Origin: Diphasiastrum complanatum
Lineage: Eukaryota > Streptophyta > Lycopodiopsida > Lycopodiales > Lycopodiaceae
Assembly: GCA_029204225.1 (NCBI GenBank)
Contig: CM055109.1
Location: 39,913,791-39,977,790, forward strand
DNA: 64,000 nucleotides
Direction of reading: 5' to 3'
The notes under the pieces are model-generated. The model saw only the letters and a list, made by a program, of their open reading frames with translations. It did not search any database and had not been told where the DNA came from. Of this stretch, positions 34,668 to 45,620 are shown one piece after another. The position numbers and the translations under genes are program-made. The stretch's first letter is position 1; every line of letters begins with the position of its first letter.

Positions 34668-34684
34668 CCCCGGCAACGACGCCA
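34668..34684 (-). other. primer-binding site, tRNA-Asp type
   Basis: The element strand reads TGGCGTCGTTGCCGGGG beside the LTR end. It is complementary to the 3' end of plant tRNA-Asp (CCCCGGCAACGGCGCCA) with one G-U type mismatch. tRNA-Asp priming is known for Athila-type gypsy elements. Confidence 0.8.
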
Positions 34685-34685
34685 C

Positions 34686-34877
34686 TATAGGGTCTTCGAT
34701 CTGGTGTTGTAGTAGCCCTCCCGCCTGTCAACAATGGGTTAGTTCACTGGATAGGCACCTAACTATGCATAGATGCTACTTTTAGTTAGTTCTCTACTTT
34801 TAGTCCAACTCTACCACCGCTAACGCTACTTCCGCTAACGCTACTTCCGCTAACTCTACTCCTCTAAACTACCTTCA
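34686..34877 (-). repeat. family A 5' LTR, truncated
   Basis: Matches the first 190 bp of the plus-strand reading of the LTR at 24972, with the terminal TG changed to TA. It stops at CTACCTTCA, where copia sequence begins. It includes an extra CGCTAACGCTACTTC duplication at about 34820-34850. Confidence 0.85.
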
Positions 34878-35614
34878 AAGGACCAGTGTCCCCGAACAAT
34901 CGAAGAAAAGGAGTAGATGCACGAATATCATTATCATTTGATAATAGGATCTCTTATGTACGCAATGATCTGTACCAGGCCAAACATAGCTTTTGTAGTC
35001 AGCTCCCTAAGTCAGTATATGACCAATCCTGGTATAACACATTGGAAGGCTCTCATTAGAGTCGTGAGATATATGGACTTTTGCATTTGTTATGGAGCTG
35101 TTGACAACGACAAACTCAATTCACTCATTGGTTACACAGAGGCAAGTTGGGCAGGAGATATAGACACTCGTAATCTACTTCTGGATTTACATTCTTCCTC
35201 AACAATGGTCCAATTTTTTTGGAACAATCGCAAGCAATCTTTGATAGCTCTATCTTCTAAAGAATCAGAGTATATCGCAGGCTCACAAGCTCTAGGGAAG
35301 CAATTTGGTTGAGAAACTTACTTTCAGATATCAGTCTCAGTTAATGTGCTCCGACACTATTATTTTATGATAATCAAATTGCCATTGCCTTGTCAGCGAA
35401 CCCTAGATTTCATTCTAGGCGTAAGCACATTGAATTAAGTATCACTATGTCAGAAGCAAAGTTCTCAACAAAGAGGTCAAATTGCAGTAATGTCAAACGC
35501 AAGATATGACAGTCGATATTTTTACTAAAGCGTTAAGCTTGGATGCACACAAGAAATTTTGTGCAGAACTAAGTTTAAAGGTCAAGGCATTCATGGATTC
35601 AGATTAAGGGGGAG
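34878..35614 (+). pseudogene. third copia family: RT end and RNase H
   Basis: IIGSLMYAMICTRPNIAFVVSSLSQYM is the classic end of copia RT (only part of a longer match). It is followed by LNSLIGYTEASWAGD, SLIALSSKESEYIAG and a frameshifted RNase H tail with FTKAL. The end is polypurine AAGGGGGAG, then the LTR. The upstream part is lost at the junction with the gypsy LTR. Confidence 0.88.
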
Positions 35615-37046
35615 TGTTGGATTATTCTCCCACTAATCGACTAATCGACATTTTAATCTTTGTCCAACTTTTATCTAGAGATGTAGTTTTCTTCGTATTT
35701 TTACACAGTCTATATAACTACTCGAAATGGCTCACAGTGACAGTTTACGTTCATTTCTGCAGATAGACTGTTTACGACCAAAAGCCATCGACTTGCATTA
35801 ATCCATCAGCAAGTATTTTCTAAAAAGTCCTGACTGGATGGATGCCAGCACATCACAGCCAACTGGATGACGCTTTTGACGACCTAATTGCTTAGTATAA
35901 ATAGCTACTCATATTTCAACATCTTATGATCAAGAAGAGAATCAAGTATTCAATAGTTAGCTCTCTCTCTCTCAAGCCTGTGATCTTGTACACTCTTGAG
36001 CATTCTAGCTCAATTGTTGATTAGAGATTTGCTATTGCGCTTACTGCTTACCAGTAGTTGCGCTTAATTTAGACTTACATTTAAGCAGCTCAGAGATAGC
36101 TTAGAGTACGTGGCTCCGATCCGCAACTTGCTGTACTCATTTATTTATGTTTTGCTTCCATACCGAATCAATACTATCTTCTTATTGCGTTCAACCTTGT
36201 CTCAGAATGTATGCATTTTCGTAGTTCTTCGCGACTAATTATTTGTCCAATGTTTCGCAACAAATTATTTGTCTGATGTTTCGATGGTTAATGTTTGGCT
36301 ACGTAATCACTTTAGTATTAATGATTTCAAAGTTAGTTACTATATAGTTTATTCCACTGCACAAGATAAATTTTTTTTCTTGTCGTTCGAATTCTTTTTA
36401 TTTGAATTCTTTTCTTTTCGAGTTCGACCTATCTTTCACACACCTCTTTTCAACAGTTGTACTATAGCTGATGTATTTATATATATACTCAATAAATCAG
36501 TAGTAGACATATATATACATATACCACAATACACATATGTATCAGAGTCAATCATTAGTGGTACTATGAACCAGAGTTCCTCAGTGAACTTCTTTGACTA
36601 TTTGATTTCATAGGATCAGAGATCTTTAGAGAAAGTGAAAGTAGTTCAAGAAGTAGAGACATTATAATCTGTAACTAGCGTAGTAAGATCACAGCACATA
36701 GTGTGCTATTATTGTGAAGCATTAGGATCGTGATCTAAACATTGTATTCACAGCAACTTAATGCAGATTCTCTATTTTCTTTATGTTTCTTTGCAATGAC
36801 GAATGCTTTTTGATAATTTATTTCTCTTGTACCGATACTCGTTTCACGACTCATTTGGAATATCTATTTTGAAGGAAGCATGGCTGTCATAGACGCCTAA
36901 CTGTTTCACTCCCTTCATGGTTGTCTTTGACACCTACAAAGATATTCCTCTGGTCGATCTAAATAACAGTCTGAATCAACAGTTGGTAAAGATCTTGTCA
37001 TAATTTAGCGTTGAGTTTTTCTCTCGTCTAGAGTTCGTCTTCAGCA
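35615..37046 (+). repeat. long copia LTR (about 1.43 kb), followed by a primer site
   Basis: Starts TGTTGGATTATTC after the polypurine tract and ends TCTTCAGCA. TATA box TATAAATAG at 35896-35904. A tRNA-iMet site TGGTATCAGAG lies at 37051, so the sequence beyond is the start of a second copy rather than host DNA. Internal repeats ATTATTTGTC.(G/A)ATGTTTCG lie at 36238-36282. Confidence 0.75.
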
Positions 37047-37118
37047 AGAGTGGTATCAGAGTTGATAAAATAATTACTTCTAAACAAACATTCCTTCATA
37101 CAAACCCAACAACGAGGA
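37047..37118 (+). mobile_element. 5' internal start of a second copia copy, truncated
   Basis: Contains TGGTATCAGAG at 37051-37061 and about 60 bp of leader. It is cut by family A LTR sequence. Confidence 0.65.
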
Positions 37119-37581
37119 TGTAGGGTCTTTGATCCGACGTAGTAATAGCCCTCCCGCCTGTCAACAAGGGTTAGTTCACTGGATAGGCACCTAACTATGC
37201 ATAGATGCTACTTTTAGTTAGTTCCCTATTTTTTATCTAACTCTACCTCCACTAACACTACTCACACTAACTCTACTTCCCTAAACTAACTTCATCATGA
37301 TTGTTGGTGAAAGGGAAGGGTAGAATAGAAGAGAAAGAAGGAGAAGAGAGAAAGAGAGAAATTGAGTTGAGGGGGAGGTTAGCTCAAAAGCTCAAGATGC
37401 ATGCTAATGGAGAAACCATAACTATTAAAACAACAACATAGAAATGGAAAACAACAAAAAAGCATTAGCATGAGTGCTTAGCAAATGAGAATGCTTGGCT
37501 CTCCAAATTGGTAGAGTTTCCTCCTTCTCATTAAGCATGGAAATAGAGTACAAATGGTGCCTTTTTATAAAATGGGGAAGG
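37119..37581 (-). repeat. outer family A LTR, distal part
   Basis: Minus-strand LTR tail from CCTTCCCCATTTTATAAAAAGG-like sequence to the LTR end at 37119. It is interrupted at its CCTTC by the inner LTR. The tRNA-like segment GTAGTAATAG plus CCCGCCTGTCA lies at 37140-37165. Confidence 0.85.
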
Positions 37582-38290
37582 TGTAGGGTCGAAGATCTTG
37601 CGTAGTATAGCCCTCCCGCCTGTCAACAAGGATTAGTTCACTAGATAGATACCTAACTATGCATAGATGCTAATTTCAGTTAGTTTCCTACTTTGCATCT
37701 AACTCTACCTCCACTAACACTACTCACTCTAACTCTACTCTTCCTAAACAAACTTCATCATGATTTTGGGTGAAGAGAGAGATATAATAGAAGAAGAAGA
37801 AGAAGGAGTAGAGAGTGAGAGAGAGATGAGATGGAGGTTAGCTCAAATGCTCAATGTCATTGCTTATGGAAAAACCTTAACTAGCATAAACCAAAAAGCA
37901 TGGGAAATGGAAATAACAAGCAATCACAACAAGAGCATAAGAAGAGTGATTAGCAAATGAGGATGCTTCAGCTCTCAAAATGATAGAGTCTCCTCCTCTC
38001 TATTAAGCATGAAAATAGTGTACAAATGGTGTCTTTTTATAAAATGGGGAAGGCCCTTGCCCCAAAGTCCTATTGGCTAATATTCACATTGATCCTATCC
38101 ATTCATCTTAAACCCAACTTGATCCAAGGGTCCACAAAAAGTACATTGAAATTCACAAGATTCATGTGGGTCCCAATTTGGACCCAACTCTAAAATGTAA
38201 TCTTCTAAGTTTAAAAATGACTTTGGGCCTCTAGTTTAATTTTAATTCAAAGGCCCAAGTCTATTTTATTTTATTTACACTTAAGCTTGC
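37582..38290 (-). repeat. inner family A LTR inserted in the outer one
   Basis: Begins (plus strand) TGTAGGGTCGAAG right after GAAGG (37577-37581, reverse complement CCTTC) and runs through the whole LTR except its first bases. It contains GTAGTATAG and CCCGCCTGTCA near 37602-37624. Confidence 0.85.
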
Positions 38291-39107
38291 GTACTTCTTG
38301 AAAAGTTGCAAGGTCTCATAAAAATGAATGCATCTTGCAACAATTTATTGTTTTTTGTACTCGTGATATTTTATCATTCACTATACTTTCCTAAACCTTT
38401 GCATTGACTATGGTGTTCTTGCCTTGTTCTCCCTTTGCACAAGCATGTACAAATTATTCTGATTGATAAGTTTGTTGTATGTTTTCAAATATATCATTTT
38501 TAGGTTACATTATAAATTAAAACTTTTCAAGAATGTTTTAACAAAATAAAGAATGTGCATACCAATTTCACCTTTTATTCTACATTGAAGATAATGAGAA
38601 ATTTTGTGCATATATCATTCAGATTGCAATTTTCTTCCACTTTAATCATAATAAAAATCTTGAAAAGTCTTTGTAAATTGAACTATCTGAAATCCTATCC
38701 TATTATGCTGTTTATTTATATCCTGTAAATGTCAGTTTGTCTCACTTCTATTTGAATTTGTTTTCTTATGGAAAGGGTGTGATCTAAGGCTTGCCACTCA
38801 CTTTCAATCTTTTGTTAGCTTTTACAAATGAATAAAAACATTGACGTTTGCTCTTCTATATGACACCTTAAGGTCATTAACCATTTAGTGATTTTGCATT
38901 CAATGTTGTCATATTTTTTCACGTGCCAATCATAGCATCCTAACATCTTATCCATTCATAAACATCAAATCAACATGGCAAAAGCAAGAAATTAAGAAAC
39001 TAATCAAGAATTTATAAACTAGACAAAATAGAAGAAGCTTCACTAGATAAGACAAAGAAAGGTAGATATCTCCAATAATTGATCATTCATTACATAGGGG
39101 CCTTGAG
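38291..39107. other. unassigned AT-rich DNA
   Basis: No gene, LTR or repeat recognised. It separates the nested LTRs from the truncated end of the family B element. Confidence 0.6.
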
Positions 39108-41023
39108 CTAGAGCATGATCAAGTTGTTATGTGTTGGTATTGGCACATGAACCACAAGGATATCAATAAAATTGATATTGATGATAGGTGTATCAAGATC
39201 AAGTAATTGGTCGTGATCGATCGGGAGTGGAGAGGTACAATTATCCTGATGTTGAGCACAGTAATCGGCATTCACACAATCAATGGTAGCTAGACCGTGA
39301 CTCCAGTTTATGATATCAGTAGATTTAACATAATGACCTTTTTCGTGGCTAGACTGGTATGGTTCAAACACTGAGTTGGTGGTCGAGGACCATTCGTCAT
39401 GGATGCGTGCAGGTTTGAGTTTGCCCGTTGAATCAATGGTGACAGACTGTCACAATTTCCAAAAGTGACTCGGCCTTTGCTCCAGTCATGAACGACTCAT
39501 GCATTGGTGAGCCACGGACAACCATGTAGTAATTCATATGAATAGGCATTATTGGGAATATCAAGTACTACGAGATCGACAGAAAACTTGAGACCTCCTA
39601 GTTAGATCAGCACTTGTGGAAGGAAACCGGTAGGTCGGACCACACTTTGATTAGCCATTCGAAGTTGACAAGTGGGTTTGGCCAGCTTGTCTCTCAGATT
39701 CCATTCTATCATGAGGGATGTGGTGTTTGGATCGGGAAGGGCAGTCCTTCACGTGATGTTCAATACCACAGTTTTCACAAGCTGGAGGAAAACGGAGTTT
39801 ATCTGGGCAGCGAATGCTAGGATGCTTACCTGCACAGATAAAACATCCTCGTATTGCGGGCAATTGATGTGCGGCAAAGACAATTTGGTTTGGATTGTAA
39901 GCTTGGGCATTGGGATCCATTGTTTGAGCACTAGAAGCATAAGTATAATAAAGAACCGTTTCAATAGAGTATCGTGGTTGAGTATTGTCTTCCACATAGT
40001 AGGTTGCCGGATTGATGGTATTCGGATCAAGATAATGGACAGCATGTTGTGGGGTAGGTTGATTAACGACAAACTGTTGACGTGGTGATGGGTATTGATT
40101 TGGTGCAATTGGTCATGGTTGGTAAGGCTTTGGTTGTGGCACAGGCTGTTGTGGAGGGTAAGGGTGATATGCTCGATAGATGGTGGGTCTGGTGGCTGCT
40201 GAAAAATGGTTTCCTAGTTGAGGGCATTCATTAGCAGTGTGATGTTGTGAGCAAATTGCACACCAGACATTTTCTCTTGCTGGAAAGGATTTCTCAGCAA
40301 TCTATTTCATGGCGGTTTGGAAATCGGCAGTGATTTTATTCATATGAGATTGTTGAGCTTTTTGCCAGGTTTCCATTTGATGTAGAAGTTCAGAAGATTG
40401 AGTAATATTGTCAGACTTCGGATGATTAAGATGGTCCGGATTCTTAGATTTCTTTTCACGATGGCCAAAGTCATCGTCGGAACCTTCATCTTCCTCACAG
40501 ATAGCATCAATCATCACATCTTTAAGTTGATCATAAAGGTCAACTGGTTTGAGTTCATGGTTGATATTTTTAGGCAATCCAACCAAGAACAGTTTTATGG
40601 ACATACGTTCGGTGATATTTTCATCAACACATTCTACTTTGAGACGTTTGAAACGCTCAATGTAGTTTCAAACTGACTCTTCGCGACGCATCTTAATATG
40701 GGTAATTTGAATGAATGGGCTCTGAGTCAGTTTAGATGGTTTGAAGCGCTTGACGAGAGCGTCCTGAGGGTGGTCCAAGAAGCAAGGTCAGGAGCTTCAA
40801 GATTCAAATACCACTCCTTGACGGTTCCATAGAGTACCATGGAAAATCGACGAAGCTTTTCAGTTTCAAAGGTATCTCCATAAAAACGGCATGCATTATC
40901 AAAGTCTTGGAGAAATCGGACGGGGTCAGATTCTCCATCATACTTTGGTGCTTCGATACGTGGGCTTTTGTGTTCTAGTTGTGGAGGAGATGGATTAGAA
41001 GATTCAGCACAGTCACGAGACAT
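39108..41023 (-). pseudogene. gypsy family B gag and protease remnant
   Basis: Gag starts at 41023. A capsid region (SPRIEAPKYDGESDPVRFLQ, FSMVLYGTVKEWYLNL) runs to about 40730, then frameshifted capsid (40604-40302), then paired knuckles CFICAGKHPSIRCP and CENCGIEHHVKDCP (39700-39880). A protease remnant follows (MANQSVVRPTGFLPQ, LVVLDIP, HGCPWL at 39430-39670) without the catalytic N-terminus. Last comes a linker ending at 39108 (LATIDC, DTPIININFID) homologous to 16660-16800. Pol is lost. Confidence 0.85.
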
Positions 41024-41863
41024 GATGCAGAGTGTGGAAGAGAGTAACCGTACAGATTGTACTTGGCAAAAAAGACAGTTTGTTTGCAGAATGGAGAGTG
41101 TAGGACAAAACCCTGGTCTTTTCCGATCGTAATAGAATTCGCGGATAGACTAAGAAATCATGGAGAAGCACCATCGAACTGGAACACTCGCAAATTTTGA
41201 CAAGGAGTTCTGGATGTCAGAATATTGATTTTTTTATATTTTTGAAAAAAAATTGTACTTTTAGAATTCGAGGGTAGGACAAAGAATTCGTACTCACTGA
41301 GAACAATTTCTTAGGCTGGATGATAAATTCTAACAGAGAGGATTTACTGGCAGATAGGGAATATGAGAAAAAATGTGACTTTTTAACAGAAAACAGGCAA
41401 AATCTCTGGAATAAAATTCGTGGAGCTACTGGAGGACTGATCTTGATGAGATCTAGCCTCAGTGAAGCCGACAAATTCTAGGACAAAGATTTGGGTCAGA
41501 AATAAGAGATTTTGATAGTATATCAGGTTGTTTTCTCAGAATCTGACCATGGTCAGAATTTGTGGAGGTGATAAAATGAAAGGTCAGGGTCTGTTAGGGT
41601 TGCAGACAGACTGGCGAATTCTGATATACCTGGTTGGTTAAAAAAAAAGTCACTTGGGTCACTTCTTTTCAAAGAAAATGCCCAAGTTGACTCTTTTGTT
41701 GTTTTCCCTCGGCTTGATAAGTTGCTCCGCAGCTCGTGTAGGACCTGGAGAGAAGACTCGTGCTATTGTTGGAAGATAGAAGACAGGCAAACAAGCAAAC
41801 ATACAACACGGAAGCAAGAAAACAAAAGAAAAAAAAGCTAGGTAAAAAAATACTTAAAAAGCA
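41024..41863 (-). other. family B leader with repeated GAATTC-type motifs
   Basis: Noncoding leader between primer site and gag. The element strand repeats variants of GCGAATTCT and AGAATTTGTC at irregular 30-80 bp intervals. The same motifs recur in the spacer at 49406-50015. Confidence 0.6.
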
Positions 41864-41875
41864 GCAACGACGCCA
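41864..41875 (-). other. family B primer-binding site, tRNA-Asp-like
   Basis: The element strand reads TGGCGTCGTTGC next to the LTR end, the same 12 bases as the start of the family A site. Complementarity beyond this is poor. Confidence 0.65.
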
Positions 41876-41876
41876 A

Positions 41877-42606
41877 TGTTGGAAGTAAATCTGATTTGTC
41901 ACTATTTGGCTAGATCTACTCATGATGTGGTGTAGTATAAAGAGCAACTAGTGCCCGAAACAAAAATAAAGCTGACTAGAAATAACAATAAAATCCTTGC
42001 TAAGGGAAATCCAACTAGCAAGGTTGCTAAACTAGGACCTAAATTAACACCCAGAGGTTTGAAAGATAAATTGCGGCTAACTAAATAAATAACAAATAAA
42101 GCATGCCACAATAATTCAATGAAAGGAGGCAAGAGGAGGCTCGAGCACCTTCTCTCAAGCTGTGCACCTTCCAATGGGAACACAAAGAAATAGAATGATA
42201 ATCTCAAAGAGAGAGCAATTTAGCATAATCTCAGAGTGTTGTTTACAAGGCAAATACCTCTCCTTTTATGGCCAGGAGGGTCTTCCATAGATATCCACTA
42301 ACTTATGGGACTAATCTATTTCTAGCCTTTCTAGAACTTCTAACTTAGGATTTAGAACTTCAAATTTCTTAATTTAGGAAAACTTAAGATAAAATATTGC
42401 TAATCTTAAGTTTCCTAAGTCTAAGTTCTAAATCTAAGTTTAAGCTATTTTATTATTTTTTAAGCGTCTACTCATGGGCTTACAAACACATGCCATGGCG
42501 GAAGTTTATTAACAAACACTCGCATGTGGTCTTACAAAACACATGCCACGGAGTTTTATTTTTCTCTTTTTTTATTCTATTTTTTGTGTTAGCACAGATG
42601 CTAACA
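41877..42606 (-). repeat. family B 5' LTR, full length (730 bp)
   Basis: Element-strand start TGTTAGCATCTGTGCTAACA (self-complementary), end ...CCAACA. It matches the LTR at 53259. TGTAGTATA near 41934 (plus strand) matches the 5' half of tRNA-Asp. Confidence 0.88.
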
Positions 42607-42680
42607 GTTGATTTGCTTGCTACCTTCATCTCTTTGCTTCTTCAAACATTCATTAGCAAAATGCCCTTTGATTCCACAGA
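42607..42680 (-). pseudogene. copia gag zinc-knuckle fragment
   Basis: The minus strand reads CGIKGHFANECLKKQRDEG, nearly identical to 45376-45440. It is part of the same copia family as the rearranged element at 44.8-47.4 kb. Confidence 0.8.
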
Positions 42681-42903
42681 TGGACAATACATCCGCAATA
42701 CATCTGACAAAGGATCATGTGTTTCACTCAAGGATGAAACAATCAAGTACCACTTGATAAGGGATCTGATTGGGAAGAAGATGCTGCAGACTACTTTCAT
42801 TGGAACGAAGGAGATGGTTGCTGACATTTTCACAAAGGCCTTAGACAAAGGTTTGTTCAAGAAACAGAGGAGTAGTCTTGGAGTCCACGCTTTGAGAGGG
42901 AGC
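42681..42903 (+). pseudogene. copia RNase H tail
   Basis: KYHLIRDLIGKKMLQ, TKEMVADIFTKALDKG and KQRSSLGVHALRG are the standard copia C-terminus, followed by polypurine GAGAGGGAG and the LTR. Everything upstream is missing. Confidence 0.88.
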
Positions 42904-43974
42904 TGAAGAAACAAAATGTTTCTATCACCAAAGCTTTGCTAGCTTTCAACTCCCAACCTGACGAAAAGACACGAAGCAAAAATGTTTGCGAACATCACGA
43001 AAAGACACGAAGCGAGAATGTTCGCAAACATCTTGACGAAAAAACACGAACGTGAGATATTCATAAAAGAAAAATGTTCATGACACTACAGGAGAAAGTC
43101 AGACGACGCGAAAGTCAAACGACTCGAAGTGACACGAAAATCTTTGCGACACTTTTCGACCTTCATGCTCCAAAGGATCAGGAAGATCATACAAGTACCA
43201 TGAAGTACAAATTCCTAATCTGATATGATGACGTCAGCGGAAGAGCGTTAGGACGTGCCTAACTCACCATTCAATGTAATCCATGATTAGTTATAAATTG
43301 TTTAATCTATCTAATCAAATATGCTACTCTAAATGTATGCAATTACTAGATGTAGAAAATACATACAGTAGTAGATAGAAAATATACAGAATACCGTCTG
43401 TGAGCGAGACAATTTTGTAAGCAGGATCCACAAAGATCCAAGAAGTCCACTAGTAAGCAAGACATTATTCGTGGGAGAATGCCACTTCTTTCACGCCAAT
43501 GCATTGTGTGAGTCTGTCATACAGCGCTCGAAATCAAGAGGATCAATAGATGATATTATAGCTATTACGCACATATCACTCTTAATGTTTGTATGATCTT
43601 GAATGAATTACTGTCTAGTATTGTTCATGTATCTCATTCACTTGTTTTATCTATTCCACACATTGTTTCAATTTTTTTTGATTGATATATTAATCTATAA
43701 CGTAGATCAGCAGTGTCTGTCTACTTTCCAGAGGATTGTAGAAATGATATAGTAGGCAGTGACCAGCAATCATCTCTGAAATCCATCCGAATTCATTTTG
43801 TTCACGATCAATTTGTTTTTTGCATCATTGGCATCATAGCGTTCTTGACTATTCTGAATCCCCAAATTTTCCTTCAGAGATCAGCCGAAAGTCCATTGTA
43901 GACGTCCTTCAAATAAATTGGCTGTCTAAGTTATGATTCCAAGGAGGCAACTGTGGGCTTAATTTCCAACAGGT
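42904..43974 (+). repeat. copia LTR (start certain, end uncertain)
   Basis: Starts TGAAGAAACAAAATG after the polypurine tract. At 42961-43032 two 36-bp tandem units (ACGAAAAGACACGAAGC...) plus a partial third contain TGTTTGCGAACA and its reverse complement TGTTCGCAAACA. A KALLA-like phrase is encoded at the start. No clear CA end was found before the next gypsy fragment. Confidence 0.6.
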
Positions 43975-44337
43975 TGGGCATGCTTGTCAACCGGATTCAG
44001 ATCCAGAACCTAGCACATCTTCACCCAAGTGCTATACCTTGGACACGCCAATCACTTTTGGGGTGAATATGATCAATGTAGCATGGCTGTCAGTGGAAGT
44101 TATTGAGAACCCTCTGGACAATGATTTAGTCCCTTGGCAACATGCTTTTACCTACAACAAGGAGAATGAGCTGACTGATGCACAGGTCTTGCAACATATG
44201 GATCCAGATCGCTATGGAATGGAGAAAGTACTAGCTCAACCACCACATAGATCGGCAATGGCTAAAGTCTCCAAGATAGATCCACCCAAGGCACTTGCCA
44301 ACAAGAAGAATCAGCTGAGACAACATTATAACCAGGG
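43975..44337 (+). pseudogene. gypsy family A protease-to-RT linker fragment
   Basis: DTPITFGVNMINVAWL, NPLDNDLVPWQH and QVLQHMDPDRYG match 16740-17040 of the family A element. It is open where the 16.9-kb copy has a stop. Confidence 0.85.
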
Positions 44338-44421
44338 GTTTTTCCATCAAATACATGCCAAAGAAACTACTTGAGAAGATACTTTTAGGTACTTAAGTTT
44401 TGGGGAAAACTAGGATAGTCA

Positions 44422-44472
44422 TCAAGCTATATTTTGAGGCGTGTGAAAAATACTCAAAATTTAGCTTGATCA
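44422..44472. repeat. short inverted repeat
   Basis: ATCAAGCTATATTTTGAG and CTCAAAATTTAGCTTGAT form 18-bp arms with one mismatch around a 14-nt loop containing TGTGAAAAA, which resembles the start of the local copia LTR family. Confidence 0.8.
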
Positions 44473-44815
44473 TTTTTTAAGTACATATGACTTGTGACTA
44501 TCTCCCTCACCAAGTCTCTTGATAGAACCATTTGATCTACTCTCTTTATGAAGACATGTGACTCCACTTGCTGCAAAAATGACTTTCTTGGACTCATCAC
44601 AAAATAATGTAGAAGAACCACCTTCTTCATAAATGCACCTAGCAACATCTTTTGACATATGATCAAAGAAATCATCAACAACCATCTTTTCCAAGAAAGA
44701 ACCTTCACCACCTCCATTGATAAAGTTAGCTATTTCCTTACCTTTTGCATGCTTGCACTTGCCATGAAGAACCATTGAAACACCATCATTATCCTCAAGA
44801 CTAGCCAAGCATCTC
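44456..44815 (-). pseudogene. unrecognised 112-codon ORF joined to copia integrase
   Basis: The frame 44808-44470 reads a charged protein with phrases EDNDGVSMVLHGKCKHAKGK, FFDHMSKDVARCIYEEGG and GVTCLHKESRSNG. It is not part of copia gag-pol as seen in the intact element at 26531. The copia integrase reading (LPYARSRSRSNM-like) stops matching at about 44825, exactly where this sequence begins. It may be a captured host fragment, or flanking DNA reached by deletion. Confidence 0.45.
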
Positions 44816-45178
44816 CAAGAAGCATATTAGATCTTGACCTAGATCTAGCATAAGGTAGTTTTTTAGACTTTGCATAAGATCCACCAATCTTATTGATGCT
44901 AAAAAGTAGCTTTGGAAAGCTGAGATTAATCTCCTTTTCATTCCATCCTTTTTGTTAGCCATAACAAAAGCATCAAGCTTGAAAAGTCTACCTTGTCTAT
45001 TGCCCCTAGCAACCAATATTTCTTCCTTTGTAATGAAACAAGCATCACCACCAAACTTTACCATGTATCCTTTCTCTATCATTTGACCAACACTTAGAAA
45101 ATTCTTTGAAAGTGAAGAAATGTAAAGAACACCATCAAGTCTTGCTTTCCTATTAGTAGAGAGACAAATAGGAAGATC

Positions 45179-45620
45179 TTGGTGAATGAGGAGTATAGGC
45201 TTCAATCAAGAAGAGGTGGATCTACATTGACATCTCAATATGAAGAGGAGGCTATGTTCATCAAAGGCAAGTTCAAGGGAAAAGGCAAAGGCAAGTGGTC
45301 TAAAGGGCAAGATCAAGGTGAGACTTCCTCTTTTGGCAAAAAGAAGGATAAGTCAAAGTTAAAATGCTTTTATTGTGGAATCAAAGGGCATTTTGCAAAT
45401 GAATGTTTGAAAAAGCAAAGAGATGAAGGTAGCAAGCAAATCAACTTTACTACTAATGATGAGGATCTAGGTGGTGGTGATTCTCTTTTGATGTGTTCTT
45501 CAATTCCCATAAACTAGTCACAAGGAATTTTTTACTTCTTTGGTCACTTATGATGGAGCCAAGAAAGCAATTCACATGGCCACTGGTGGTGAGTGTGTGA
45601 TTGAAGGTATTGGTGGCAAA
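45179..45620 (+). pseudogene. inverted gag/protease segment of the copia element
   Basis: The plus strand reads EEYRLQSRRGG, EEEAMFIKGKFKGKGKGKWS, zinc knuckle CFYCGIKGHFANEC, then GECVIEGIGG. The missing amino acids fit exactly between the two minus-strand parts (FQSFAIQK on the right and LPICLSTNRKA on the left). Both breakpoints carry AA(G/A)ATCTT. Confidence 0.88.

Larger units (their letters stand above)
24972..34877 (-). mobile_element. gypsy family A deletion derivative (no gag-pol), carrying a nested copia
   Basis: On the minus strand: truncated 5' LTR (34877-34686), primer site, motif-array spacer, third-ORF remnant and full 3' LTR (25789-24972). Gag, protease, RT and integrase are entirely absent, so it could move only with help. 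Excluding the nested 5.86-kb copia it is about 4 kb. The order PBS, array, third ORF suggests the deletion joined leader or spacer directly to the ORF. Confidence 0.85.

Noticed and set aside
42961-43032. CRISPR-like or other spaced repeat
   Set aside because: Only two and a half adjacent 36-bp units without spacers, inside a plant copia LTR. This is a simple tandem duplication.
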